Positions 14,001-21,461 of a stretch of DNA of 24,294 nucleotides are shown here, piece after piece. Under the pieces are notes generated by a model. The model was not told the origin of the DNA. It was given only the letters and a program-made list of their open reading frames with translations, and made no database searches. Every line of letters begins with the position of its first letter. Position 1 is the stretch's first letter. The translations under genes and the position numbers were made by a program. Source of the stretch: SHZI01 sp964371995 (lineage in GTDB: Bacteria > Pseudomonadota > Gammaproteobacteria > Steroidobacterales > GCA-2729495); assembly GCA_964371995.1 (NCBI GenBank), contig CAYJPG010000038.1, positions 1 through 24,294 on the forward strand, given 5' to 3'.

Positions 14001-15068
14001 TCAGTCAGTAATCAAAGCCAGCCGCTCACCATCGTCGAACACCAGTTCGCGTTCCGGCCAGCGGACGGCAGCCAGCCTGCCCAGATGCTGTGCGCCGGGT
14101 GCCAGCGGGCGTTCCCGGTAGCGCACGCCGGCCGAGAAATCCACACAGAAGGCGTTGGCGCGCGGTCCCAGCCAGGCACCGGCAGCATGCCCGTTAAACA
14201 GATCCGGTTCACCGCGCGAGAACAGCTGCCGCCCTTTATCGCTGCTCCAGCGCCAGTAGTGGCCAAAGATCACGGTTGGCTCATCCTGGTAGTCGTGCCA
14301 CCAGGCGACGCGATCCACCATGCGCCACTTGCCGGTGGCGTAGAAGGGTCTTTTGGCCAGCCGCTCTACACCTGAAGTCAGTACGCGAATCGGGTTGCTC
14401 ATCTGGAAGTGTTCGTTCATCCGGCCGGTGGCCGGAAGCAGCGGCATGCTGGCCTGCTCGTCGGCCATTGCCGTGTCCCATCGCCGGTATTCCCTGTCGA
14501 GGTCACGCATCAGTTCGGGATCGTGTTTCCATTTCTCGGCACCCTGGTGATATTTACGGTAGATCTCCGTCAGCGGTTGTGTGCCGGGCTCGGCGGCAAG
14601 CGTCAGCAGGGAGGCCTGGTGCCAGGCCGCGTGCACAATGCGCAGATCATCGCGAGACAGTGCGAGCGGCAGGCTGGCCAGAAAAACCGGAAACAGCTCG
14701 CGCTGGGCTGCGCTTGTTCCCCGGCAATCCGGAAACAGGCCCTTGCCGTGATCGTGGTTTTCGGCAAAGAACCAGCCATTGCCGGATTTTCGCGCGCCGC
14801 GCAGTACGCTGAGCTCGTGATTGCCGAGCACGCATTGCGCCTGTCCGTTTGCACACAGCGCCTGCACCAGTTCGATTACGCCCGGACTGTCGGGACCGCG
14901 GTCGCAGAGGTCGCCGACGAAGACCAGATGACGGCCGTCCCGATGCTGCCCGTCGGCGTCATAGCCGAGTTGCTGCAGCAGGGCGTGCAGCGCTTCGAGT
15001 TCGCCGTGCACGTCGCCGACGATATCGAGCGAACCAGCGGCCAGCGGCGCTTCAACCGTGATGGTCAT
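14001..15068 (-). CDS. PPP-type metallophosphoesterase
   Basis: This 355-residue cytoplasmic calcineurin-like phosphoesterase carries G-D-V-H-G (18-22), G-D-L-C-D-R-G-P-D-S (52-61) and G-N-H-E (82-85), the metal ligands of the PPP group shared with ApaH and protein phosphatases. Later histidines in V-H-A-A-W-H and F-G-H-Y-W-R complete the binuclear site. It is longer than ApaH, with a middle insertion of about 100 residues (roughly 150-250). ApaH-like dinucleotide hydrolysis or protein dephosphorylation is possible; sequence does not decide. Its ATG immediately follows the TGA of the monooxygenase gene (0 bp), so it is the last gene of the pdxH operon. Confidence 0.9.
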   Translation of the reverse strand: MTITVEAPLAAGSLDIVGDVHGELEALHALLQQLGYDADGQHRDGRHLVFVGDLCDRGPDSPGVIELVQALCANGQAQCVLGNHELSVLRGARKSGNGWFFAENHDHGKGLFPDCRGTSAAQRELFPVFLASLPLALSRDDLRIVHAAWHQASLLTLAAEPGTQPLTEIYRKYHQGAEKWKHDPELMRDLDREYRRWDTAMADEQASMPLLPATGRMNEHFQMSNPIRVLTSGVERLAKRPFYATGKWRMVDRVAWWHDYQDEPTVIFGHYWRWSSDKGRQLFSRGEPDLFNGHAAGAWLGPRANAFCVDFSAGVRYRERPLAPGAQHLGRLAAVRWPERELVFDDGERLALITD

Positions 15069-16199
15069 TCAGACGGATACCGTGAGGGGGTCATAGTCCG
15101 AATCATCCGTGGCGCCTGCTACATAAGTATCGGGATTGAGGGTAGTGAGGCGGACGCCCTGTTCTTCGGCCGCCACCATTGACGCGCTGGCGCGCGGAAT
15201 TCTTGCCGCTGCATAACGCTGCAGAGCTTCCGGAGTTGTGCCGGCTGCGGCAATCGCACGGGCCAGAATGAGCGCGTCTTCCAGCGCAAGATCGGTGGCG
15301 CGATCCAGAAACGGTGCGACAGGATGTGCAGCATCGCCGAGCAGGGCCACCCGGACCTGTGTCCAGGCGGGCAGCGGATCGCGAGCGAAAAGTCCGCGCG
15401 ACAGGGACTGCTCGGGCGGCGTGGCCATCAGCACGGTGCGCGCAACGGTGTCGAAGCCACGGAATGCCGCCAGCACCGAGTCGACGCCTGAGGGCTTTGC
15501 CCAGCCTTCCTCCGTCCAGTGATTGCTGCGGGCGAGCGCCATGTAAGCAAGCTGTGTACCCCGGCCAACGCTGCGGCAACTGAGTTGCTGTCCCGGGCCG
15601 ATCCAGATGGTTGCATCGCTCAGCCCGGGTGCCGCCGGTGCGAGGTGCGACATCGGCACCAGACCCTGCCACATCTGATAGCCGGTGAAGCGCGGCTGCT
15701 CGTCGCCGAACAGCCGCGTGCGGACAGCTGAGCGGAGTCCGTCGCAGGCGACGAGCAGCGAACCGCGCAGCATCTGCCGGCCAGCAAACAGGGCGGTGAC
15801 TCCGCTGGCATCCTGACCGATATCCGCCAGCGTATGTCCGGGGTGCAGGCAGTTGCGGTCGTTGCTGTGAATGGCAGCGATCAGTGCGCGTTGCAGGTCC
15901 GCACGCCCGATCTGATAACAGCCGCCCGGATCAGGAGCAGTCTCGGCAATCAGCCGGCCGCTGTGGAAGTGTCTGACCGCGATGCTGGCCGGGCAGACCG
16001 CGAGGTCTTCCAGCGCCTCGCCGAGGCCGAGCTCTTTCAGAACCCGTGCCCCGGTCGCACTGATCAGGAGTCCCGCGCCGCCGGCAAACGGCTCGGCGGC
16101 CTGTTCGCAGACCGCGACCCGCAAGCCCTGGCGTTGCAGGGCCAGTGTCGCCGTCAGTCCGCCGATGCCGGCGCCGATGAGGATGACATCGAACCGCAT
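15069..16199 (-). CDS. FAD-dependent aromatic-hydroxylase-family monooxygenase with an altered C-terminal FAD motif
   Basis: This 376-residue protein begins with G-A-G-I-G-G (9-14), the FAD dinucleotide motif, has the D-G motif (A-C-D-G-L-R-S-A-V-R, 151-160) and G-D-A-A-H-P (288-293), the three marks of PHBH/salicylate-hydroxylase-type flavin monooxygenases. After P-F-L the expected G-Q-G-x-N or G-x-G segment, which contacts the flavin, reads D-R-A-T-D (299-303) before the usual L-E-D-A. This may change the activity or FAD binding. The start at 16199 places the FAD motif at the N terminus; longer frames upstream only cover the end of pdxH. It is 4 bp downstream of pdxH. Candidate substrates are an aromatic acid or a quinone precursor; none can be chosen. 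Confidence 0.88.
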   Translation of the reverse strand: MRFDVILIGAGIGGLTATLALQRQGLRVAVCEQAAEPFAGGAGLLISATGARVLKELGLGEALEDLAVCPASIAVRHFHSGRLIAETAPDPGGCYQIGRADLQRALIAAIHSNDRNCLHPGHTLADIGQDASGVTALFAGRQMLRGSLLVACDGLRSAVRTRLFGDEQPRFTGYQMWQGLVPMSHLAPAAPGLSDATIWIGPGQQLSCRSVGRGTQLAYMALARSNHWTEEGWAKPSGVDSVLAAFRGFDTVARTVLMATPPEQSLSRGLFARDPLPAWTQVRVALLGDAAHPVAPFLDRATDLALEDALILARAIAAAGTTPEALQRYAAARIPRASASMVAAEEQGVRLTTLNPDTYVAGATDDSDYDPLTVSV

Positions 16200-16203
16200 A
16201 TGC

Positions 16204-16845
16204 TCAGGGTGCCAGTCGCGCGATGGACCAACCTTCTCCGCTGCGACTGTAGAGGAAGCGATCGTGCAGGCGATGCTCGCCGGCCTGCCAGAACTCGATG
16301 GTTTCCGGCTGCACGCGGTAGCCGCCCCAGAACGAGGGCAGCGGTACCTCACCGGCAGCGAACTTCTGGCGCATCTCCATGAACTTGTTTTCGATCAGGC
16401 TGCGGCTGGAGATCACGCTGCTCTGTGCAGAAACCCAGGCCCCGATCTGGCTGTCACGGGGGCGGGTCAGGAAGTAGCGCAGGTTCTCGGCAGCCGAGGT
16501 ATGGCTGGCCGTGCCGGTGATACGCACCTGGCGGCTGAGTTCGGCCCAGTAAAACAGCAGGGCAACCCGCGGGTTGGCGATGATTTCGCGGGATTTCCGG
16601 CTTTCCATGTTGGTATAGAAGACAAAGCCCGAAGCATCGTAGTACTTGAGCAGCACGGTGCGCAGCGAGGGCTGGCCGTCAGCGGCCACGCTGGCGATGC
16701 TCATCGCATTCGGGTCGAGTACCTGCGTCTCCATGGCCTCGGCAAACCACTGTTCGAACTGGCGGAAGGGGTCCGGGTCGAGCGCAGTGTGATCCAGTCG
16801 ACGGGTGCGGTAGTCACGGCGGAGATTGGCGATATCAGTACTCAT
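16204..16845 (-). CDS. pdxH: Pyridoxamine/pyridoxine 5'-phosphate oxidase PdxH
   Basis: This 213-residue FMN enzyme oxidises pyridoxine or pyridoxamine phosphate to pyridoxal 5'-phosphate, the last step of vitamin B6 synthesis and salvage. The family residues are clear: R-T-V-L-L-K (62-67), F-Y-T-N-M-E-S-R-K-S-R-E-I (76-88), S-R-Q-V-R-I-T-G (104-111), S-Q-I-G-A-W-V-S-A-Q-S-S (132-143), P-S-F-W-G-G-Y (170-176), E-F-W-Q (184-187) and R-L-H-D-R-F-L-Y (192-199), ending in the usual R-L-A-P. Length is standard. It is the first gene of a left-facing operon with the monooxygenase and phosphoesterase, and diverges from the histidine kinase. Confidence 0.98.
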   Translation of the reverse strand: MSTDIANLRRDYRTRRLDHTALDPDPFRQFEQWFAEAMETQVLDPNAMSIASVAADGQPSLRTVLLKYYDASGFVFYTNMESRKSREIIANPRVALLFYWAELSRQVRITGTASHTSAAENLRYFLTRPRDSQIGAWVSAQSSVISSRSLIENKFMEMRQKFAAGEVPLPSFWGGYRVQPETIEFWQAGEHRLHDRFLYSRSGEGWSIARLAP

Positions 16846-16958
16846 GGTTTCATTCTAACTAATTGGCATCATGCATTTGTGACACAGATACAGGCCGCCC
16901 TGCGGCAGTTGTCCGACTATGGGGAGCGGATTTGATAGCCGGCATCGCCGGGTGGTTC

Positions 16959-19298
16959 ATGGGGTTAGCGGAAGAGGCAGCCGTGGGAGCCGGGGGGCAC
17001 TATCGGGGTGTGTCGGGCATCCCGCTGGCCGGCAAAATCAGCCTGTTCCTCCTTGTAGCCGGTTCAATTGCCGCACTCGGCATGGCCTGGCTGGGCCAGG
17101 AAATCGTCCTGCGCAAGTTCGGCGAAACCGAATCGGAGCTGGTGCTGCGCAATCGTCACATCCTGCAGCAGGCCATTCAGGCCGATGCGGACAGCGTGGG
17201 CACGAATGTGCTGGACTGGAGCCAGTGGAACGGACTCTATGACTATGCCCTGGGCAGGAATGCGAAGTTTGCGAGCGAAGAACTGAATGCGGTGGGACTC
17301 GACCGACTGAAGCTGGACGCCATCCAGGTCATCAGTCCTGACGGGCGGCTTATCAGTGAGATAATCCGCACGGGCCTGACTGGTCCGGACGGGCAGCTGA
17401 TACCGGATATCGGTAACGAGATCAGGCTCGCCGTGAAGCCGGAAACGCGTAGCGTCCCCGTTTCCGGATGGCTCAATACCAGTATCGGTCCGCTGATCGT
17501 CGTCGCGCGCCCGATTCTCAGGAGCGACGCGACAGGGCCGGCCGCGGGTGTTCTGATCATGGCCAGGCACCTGGATCCGGCTGCACTTTCAGCGGGCGTC
17601 AGTGTCCTGCCGTCGCAGGTCTTCGTCCATGGCAGTGCCTATGGACCACTCAAGCCGGATCTGCTCCCGCTGCTTGCACAGCTCGAAAATTCGCCCGATT
17701 CAGCTGCGCTGGTTTTGCGCGATACGGACATGTCGGATTTCCGGTACTTCCGCGATATCAACGGTCACCTGGCGTTCCTGCTGGAAACCCGCATGCCGCG
17801 TACCGTACTCACGACGGCACGTGAGACGACACATCAGCTCTCGATCGCACTGCTGGTCTTTGGCGCAGGCATCTTCCTGCTGTTGCTCGTGGTGATCCGC
17901 TTTGCGGTGTCGCGCCCGCTGGGACAGCTTGCGGGTCATATGCAGCGGCTGCGTGAGACCGGTGAGATCAGGCCGGCTGCGAATGCCGATTCCGGTGATG
18001 AGATCGGTACCCTGGCCCGCAGCTTCAATGAACTGCTCGGCGCCCGGCAGAAGGCCAGCAGTGAACTGGGCATGCTGTCGGCCGCCGTCCGGCATGCCGA
18101 TGAAGCGATCGTGATCCTGCAGCAGGACGGCCGCATCGCCTGGGTGAATCCCGCTTATGAGCGCAGCCGGGATGTCAAGAATGCTGATCTGCTGGGCTGC
18201 AGGCCGAATGATGTCGTCAAGGGCTGCGATGATCCCGCGACGCATCTGGCCATTTGGGCTGCAGCACGGGTCGGCAAGACCTGGAAGGGGCGTCTGCGGA
18301 CGGTCGTCGGTGATGGCCGGGTCGTCACCGAAGATGTGGTCGTCTCGCCGGTACTGCACGCCGGCCAGACTGAGCCAGGCGGTTACGTGATGCTGATGCA
18401 CGATGTCAGCGAACAGATCGCGCTGGAGGCGCAGATCGCGCAGACGCAAAGGCTGGAAGTGGTAGAGCAGCTGGCGGCCGGTGTCGCGCATGAGATCAAT
18501 ACGCCAGCCCAGTACGTGGATGGCAATGTGCGTTTTCTCGAAGAAGCCTTCAGCGCGTTGTCGGGTTTGCTCGGCAAGATCTCTGACCAGGCCTGCGCCG
18601 CCGGCGATGGGGCGCTGTCCGCGGCCGATATCTCGGCCCTGCTGGCCGAGGCTGAAGTCGACTATCTGAAGACCGAAGTGCCGGTTGCAATCCGGCAGAC
18701 GCTGGAAGGTGTCGGGCGAATCAGCAGTATCGTCCAGTCGATGAAGGAACTGACCGATCCGGCGCCCGATTTCGTGCCAGCCAACCTGAACCCGATCATC
18801 GAGGGCGCCGTGATTGCAGCGCGGAACGAATGGGCTGATGTCGCCGAGTTCCGCATGCAGCTCGATCCGCAGCTGCCCTGGGTGCCATGTCAGCCCGAGA
18901 GCATCAACCAGGTCGTGGTCAACATGCTGGCCAATGCTGCGCAAGCCATCGCCGGGAACCGCACGGCGGCACCTGGCCATGTCGTCGTCAGTACCTGCAG
19001 TGCCGGTGACGGTGTGGAGATCAGCATCAGCGACGATGGTGCCGGGATGACCCCGTTTGTACAGGCGCGGATCTTCGATCCCTTCTATACGACCCGCCCG
19101 GTGGGCGAGGGTACGGGCCAGGGGCTCAGTACAGCGCGCAGCGTGATCCGGAAGCATGGCGGTACGATTGCCGTGGACAGTGCGCCCGGCCGTGGCAGCT
19201 GCTTCAGGATTCATCTGCCGCTGGCCGATGGCCAGCTGGCATCAGGCGGGGATCAGGATTCGCAGCTTCTGCGAGACACTCGTCGACTCGCCAGCTGA
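16959..19298 (+). CDS. CHASE4-HAMP-PAS sensor histidine kinase
   Basis: From ATG 16959 the protein is 779 residues. Membrane segment one (about 27-46) is followed by a periplasmic CHASE4 domain (D-W-S-Q-W-N-G-L-Y-D-Y at 86-96; about 47-290), segment two (294-317), HAMP (about 318-366), PAS (about 370-465), an H-box H-E-I-N-T-P-A-Q-Y with His511, and a HATPase domain with N-M-L-A-N-A (655-660), D-D-G-A-G-M (692-697), D-P-F-Y-T-T (707-712) and G-T-G-Q-G-L-S (718-724). The signal is unknown. The start is uncertain: TTG 16932 has GGGGAG upstream and GTG 16983 has GAAGAGG upstream; all give the same domains. The H-box with P-A-Q-Y-V-D-G-N is of the kind paired with REC-HD-type regulators, which fits the convergent neighbour, with which it overlaps by 57 bp. 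Confidence 0.93.
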   Translation: MGLAEEAAVGAGGHYRGVSGIPLAGKISLFLLVAGSIAALGMAWLGQEIVLRKFGETESELVLRNRHILQQAIQADADSVGTNVLDWSQWNGLYDYALGRNAKFASEELNAVGLDRLKLDAIQVISPDGRLISEIIRTGLTGPDGQLIPDIGNEIRLAVKPETRSVPVSGWLNTSIGPLIVVARPILRSDATGPAAGVLIMARHLDPAALSAGVSVLPSQVFVHGSAYGPLKPDLLPLLAQLENSPDSAALVLRDTDMSDFRYFRDINGHLAFLLETRMPRTVLTTARETTHQLSIALLVFGAGIFLLLLVVIRFAVSRPLGQLAGHMQRLRETGEIRPAANADSGDEIGTLARSFNELLGARQKASSELGMLSAAVRHADEAIVILQQDGRIAWVNPAYERSRDVKNADLLGCRPNDVVKGCDDPATHLAIWAAARVGKTWKGRLRTVVGDGRVVTEDVVVSPVLHAGQTEPGGYVMLMHDVSEQIALEAQIAQTQRLEVVEQLAAGVAHEINTPAQYVDGNVRFLEEAFSALSGLLGKISDQACAAGDGALSAADISALLAEAEVDYLKTEVPVAIRQTLEGVGRISSIVQSMKELTDPAPDFVPANLNPIIEGAVIAARNEWADVAEFRMQLDPQLPWVPCQPESINQVVVNMLANAAQAIAGNRTAAPGHVVVSTCSAGDGVEISISDDGAGMTPFVQARIFDPFYTTRPVGEGTGQGLSTARSVIRKHGGTIAVDSAPGRGSCFRIHLPLADGQLASGGDQDSQLLRDTRRLAS

Positions 19299-20393
19299 AG
19301 ACGCAGCGGTTGTCTCGCGCAGCTGCATCAGCAGCGGGCTGGTGATCTCCTCGCCACGAAACATCAGTGTCTCGCCGTTGTCGGCGATGATGTCTTCATC
19401 GAGTACCATGCCTGGCCGCAGTTCATCGAAGCCGACCCAGCGGATATCCATATAGGCACTGTGCATGTGTACGGTACGTACGGCTTCGATAATCGCTTTG
19501 GGCAGGCCGGGCATCGACTGCTCCATGCGCTTCAGTGCGTCAGCCGGCTGTTCACCGGTAGCCATCAGGTCATCGAGGGCAGTGGCTACGGCGAGGATTA
19601 CCGTTGCCGTGTCTTCCGCCGGCCACTCGCTGACCTCGGCTGGCAGCGCGGAAAAGTCCGTAAGCTGTTGCTGACGCGCGACCATCGCCGCAACCGGCTC
19701 AAGCTGCGGAATGCGACCGATCAGTGCTGCGGCGACTGCAGGATGGCGGCGATAGAGGCGCTGTTCTTCGTCGTCCAGCGGTGTGCCCGCGTACAGTTTG
19801 TCGAGCAGTTCGACCGGCAGGGTGATGCAGCCGAGCTGCGATAGCAGCGTGGCGAGGCGCAGATCCCAGGGCATGGTGAACTTCAGCGCACTGGCGATGG
19901 CTGCCGAGTATTGCCGCACACGCCCGGTGCGCCGCCGTGCGACCGGATTCGTGATGCCGAGGATGTCGGTGAGCATTTCCACCAGGCCCTGCAGCGTCTT
20001 CTCCAGCAATTCCTTGCGGGTGGTGATCAGTTCGTACTGTTCCAGGCCGGCATTCACTGCGCGGCGCAGCGCGTCTTCGTGACAGGGCTTGGTCAGGAAA
20101 CGAAATACATGTCCGTCGTTGATTGCAGAAATCGTCGATTCGAGATCTGCCTGACCCGACAGAATCATGCGCACCGTATCCGGGTACTCTTCGCGGATTC
20201 TGGTCAGCAGTTCGGTGCCGTTCATGCCGGGCATGCGCATATCTGAAACGATGAGCGCAACCGGGCCGGTGTCTTTCAGCAGTGCCAGGGCTTCGACGCC
20301 GCTCGTGGCCGTCAGGACGTCATGCGACTTCCGCAGCTGGCGGCGGATGCTGTCCAGAACGTTGGGTTCGTCATCGACAAAAAGTACACGCAT
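19242..20393 (-). CDS. Response regulator with REC domain and degenerate HD-GYP-like domain
   Basis: This 383-residue protein begins with a complete receiver domain: Asp7/Asp8, phospho-acceptor Asp51 in S-D-M-R-M-P-G, Ser79 in L-S-G-Q and Lys102 in T-K-P. A region at about 135-275 follows the HD-GYP fold (cyclic-di-GMP phosphodiesterase), but the L-H-D-I-G-K motif reads L-S-Q-L-G-C (184-189) and no G-Y-P is present, so metal binding and hydrolysis are probably lost. R-R-H-P (215-218) marks the normally conserved following helix. The C terminus (about 315-360) has a small L-R-P-G-M-V-L-type domain. It is likely the partner of the convergent kinase, working through protein contacts; no DNA-binding domain is seen. 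Confidence 0.9.
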   Translation of the reverse strand: MRVLFVDDEPNVLDSIRRQLRKSHDVLTATSGVEALALLKDTGPVALIVSDMRMPGMNGTELLTRIREEYPDTVRMILSGQADLESTISAINDGHVFRFLTKPCHEDALRRAVNAGLEQYELITTRKELLEKTLQGLVEMLTDILGITNPVARRRTGRVRQYSAAIASALKFTMPWDLRLATLLSQLGCITLPVELLDKLYAGTPLDDEEQRLYRRHPAVAAALIGRIPQLEPVAAMVARQQQLTDFSALPAEVSEWPAEDTATVILAVATALDDLMATGEQPADALKRMEQSMPGLPKAIIEAVRTVHMHSAYMDIRWVGFDELRPGMVLDEDIIADNGETLMFRGEEITSPLLMQLRETTAASSAGESTSVSQKLRILIPA

Positions 20394-20488
20394 CGCAGGG
20401 TGGTTCCAGGTCTGGTGTCATATATCCAGTGCATGGTAGCGCCCGGCCAGTATTTCCGGTCAGCAACGGGTCACAGAACCGGCCCCGC

Positions 20489-21421
20489 TCAGTTCAGACG
20501 CACCGCGGTCAGTCGCAGGGTGATCTTGCCGAAGATCGGTGCGCTGCCGGACAGCATCAGCGGTGTGCGCGTCTCGGCGTCGAGGGCCAGTTCGATATTG
20601 CCGTGCAGGCCCAGCAACTCGAAGTCGTCGCTGTCTGCGCTCGCCTTACCGGACGGGTCCACGACTGGCAGAGCGCGCAGCGTGAGACGCAGAGGTGTGA
20701 CCTTGTCCCGGCGCTGCACCGAGCCACTGGGCCACAGTTCAGCGTAGTTCACGCTGATGGCGCGCGGTTCCATGACCTCGACATGCACGATCTGCGTATC
20801 CCGCCGCCGGAACACCAGCAGCTCCACCTGATCGCCGGGTTTGTCCAGCGCGGCGGCGGCGATGGCGTAGAGCAGGCCGGTGGATTCCAGCACCGGTCGC
20901 CCGGCCGGGTCGACGGGATATATGCGCGGACCTTCGCTGGTCTTGGTCCATTTCGCCGGCGGCAGGGACTCCTCGGCGCGGTTCACCGGCCAGCGGGTGC
21001 GCAGGTAGACGCCCGTCTCTCCATAGCGCCACGTGCGATAGCGGTGCTTGCCTTCCAGGTCATGGTGAGCGCCCTGGATGGCAGCGCCATTTGCGGGGTC
21101 CATGAGCAGGGTGAGGCGCGACCGGCGGCCCAGACCGCTGGCCTCGTAAACCAGTTCCAGTACCTCGGCGCCTGGTGTGATCGCCCGCATGCCGGGTATC
21201 GGCAGCAACCCGCTGCGGATGGAAGCCTCCGGCACCATGTTCAGGGTGAGGCGGGCATCGGCGCTCAAGAACAGCTTGGTGGCGGTCATGCTGATTTCCG
21301 ACCAGCCGACGCGGGCCGGATCGAACAGCGGCGCAACCGCCGGCGCGTCTCCGGCGGGTACCAGGCCGGCGTACAGGAGCGCCGCGGCGGTCACCAATAT
21401 GTGCCGTGCTGCTAGACTCAT
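20489..21421 (-). CDS. Exported protein of unknown function (possible DUF3108-like)
   Basis: This 310-residue protein begins with a signal peptide (M-S-L-A-A-R-H-I-L-V-T-A-A-A-L-L-Y-A, cleavage around 24-26) and looks periplasmic. The rest is rich in alternating hydrophobic strands, such as L-E-L-V-Y-E-A-S-G-L, R-L-T-L-L-M-D-P, V-E-L-L-V-F, I-E-L-A-L-D and K-I-T-L-R-L, suggesting an all-beta, possibly lipid-binding fold, vaguely like DUF3108 proteins. No catalytic motif was recognised. It is divergent from tamA, with 40 bp between start codons, so the two probably share a promoter region and possibly an envelope role. ATG 21421 is chosen because the signal peptide starts there; the longer upstream frame overlaps tamA. 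Confidence 0.75.
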   Translation of the reverse strand: MSLAARHILVTAAALLYAGLVPAGDAPAVAPLFDPARVGWSEISMTATKLFLSADARLTLNMVPEASIRSGLLPIPGMRAITPGAEVLELVYEASGLGRRSRLTLLMDPANGAAIQGAHHDLEGKHRYRTWRYGETGVYLRTRWPVNRAEESLPPAKWTKTSEGPRIYPVDPAGRPVLESTGLLYAIAAAALDKPGDQVELLVFRRRDTQIVHVEVMEPRAISVNYAELWPSGSVQRRDKVTPLRLTLRALPVVDPSGKASADSDDFELLGLHGNIELALDAETRTPLMLSGSAPIFGKITLRLTAVRLN

Positions 21422-21461
21422 TTGCGGATCATAGCGTGCTGGCCCCGGATGTACTGAACTG

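Noticed and set aside
16199..16352. N-terminal extension of the FAD monooxygenase to an upstream ATG
   Set aside because: The extra residues are the antisense of pdxH's end and lie before a standard N-terminal FAD motif.
16863..16958. TTG start at 16863 for the histidine kinase
   Set aside because: There is no ribosome binding site and the extra residues look non-coding; starts at 16932, 16959 or 16983 are better.
17700..19214. 504-codon minus-strand open frame over the histidine kinase
   Set aside because: The kinase frame carries every expected motif; the antisense product has none.
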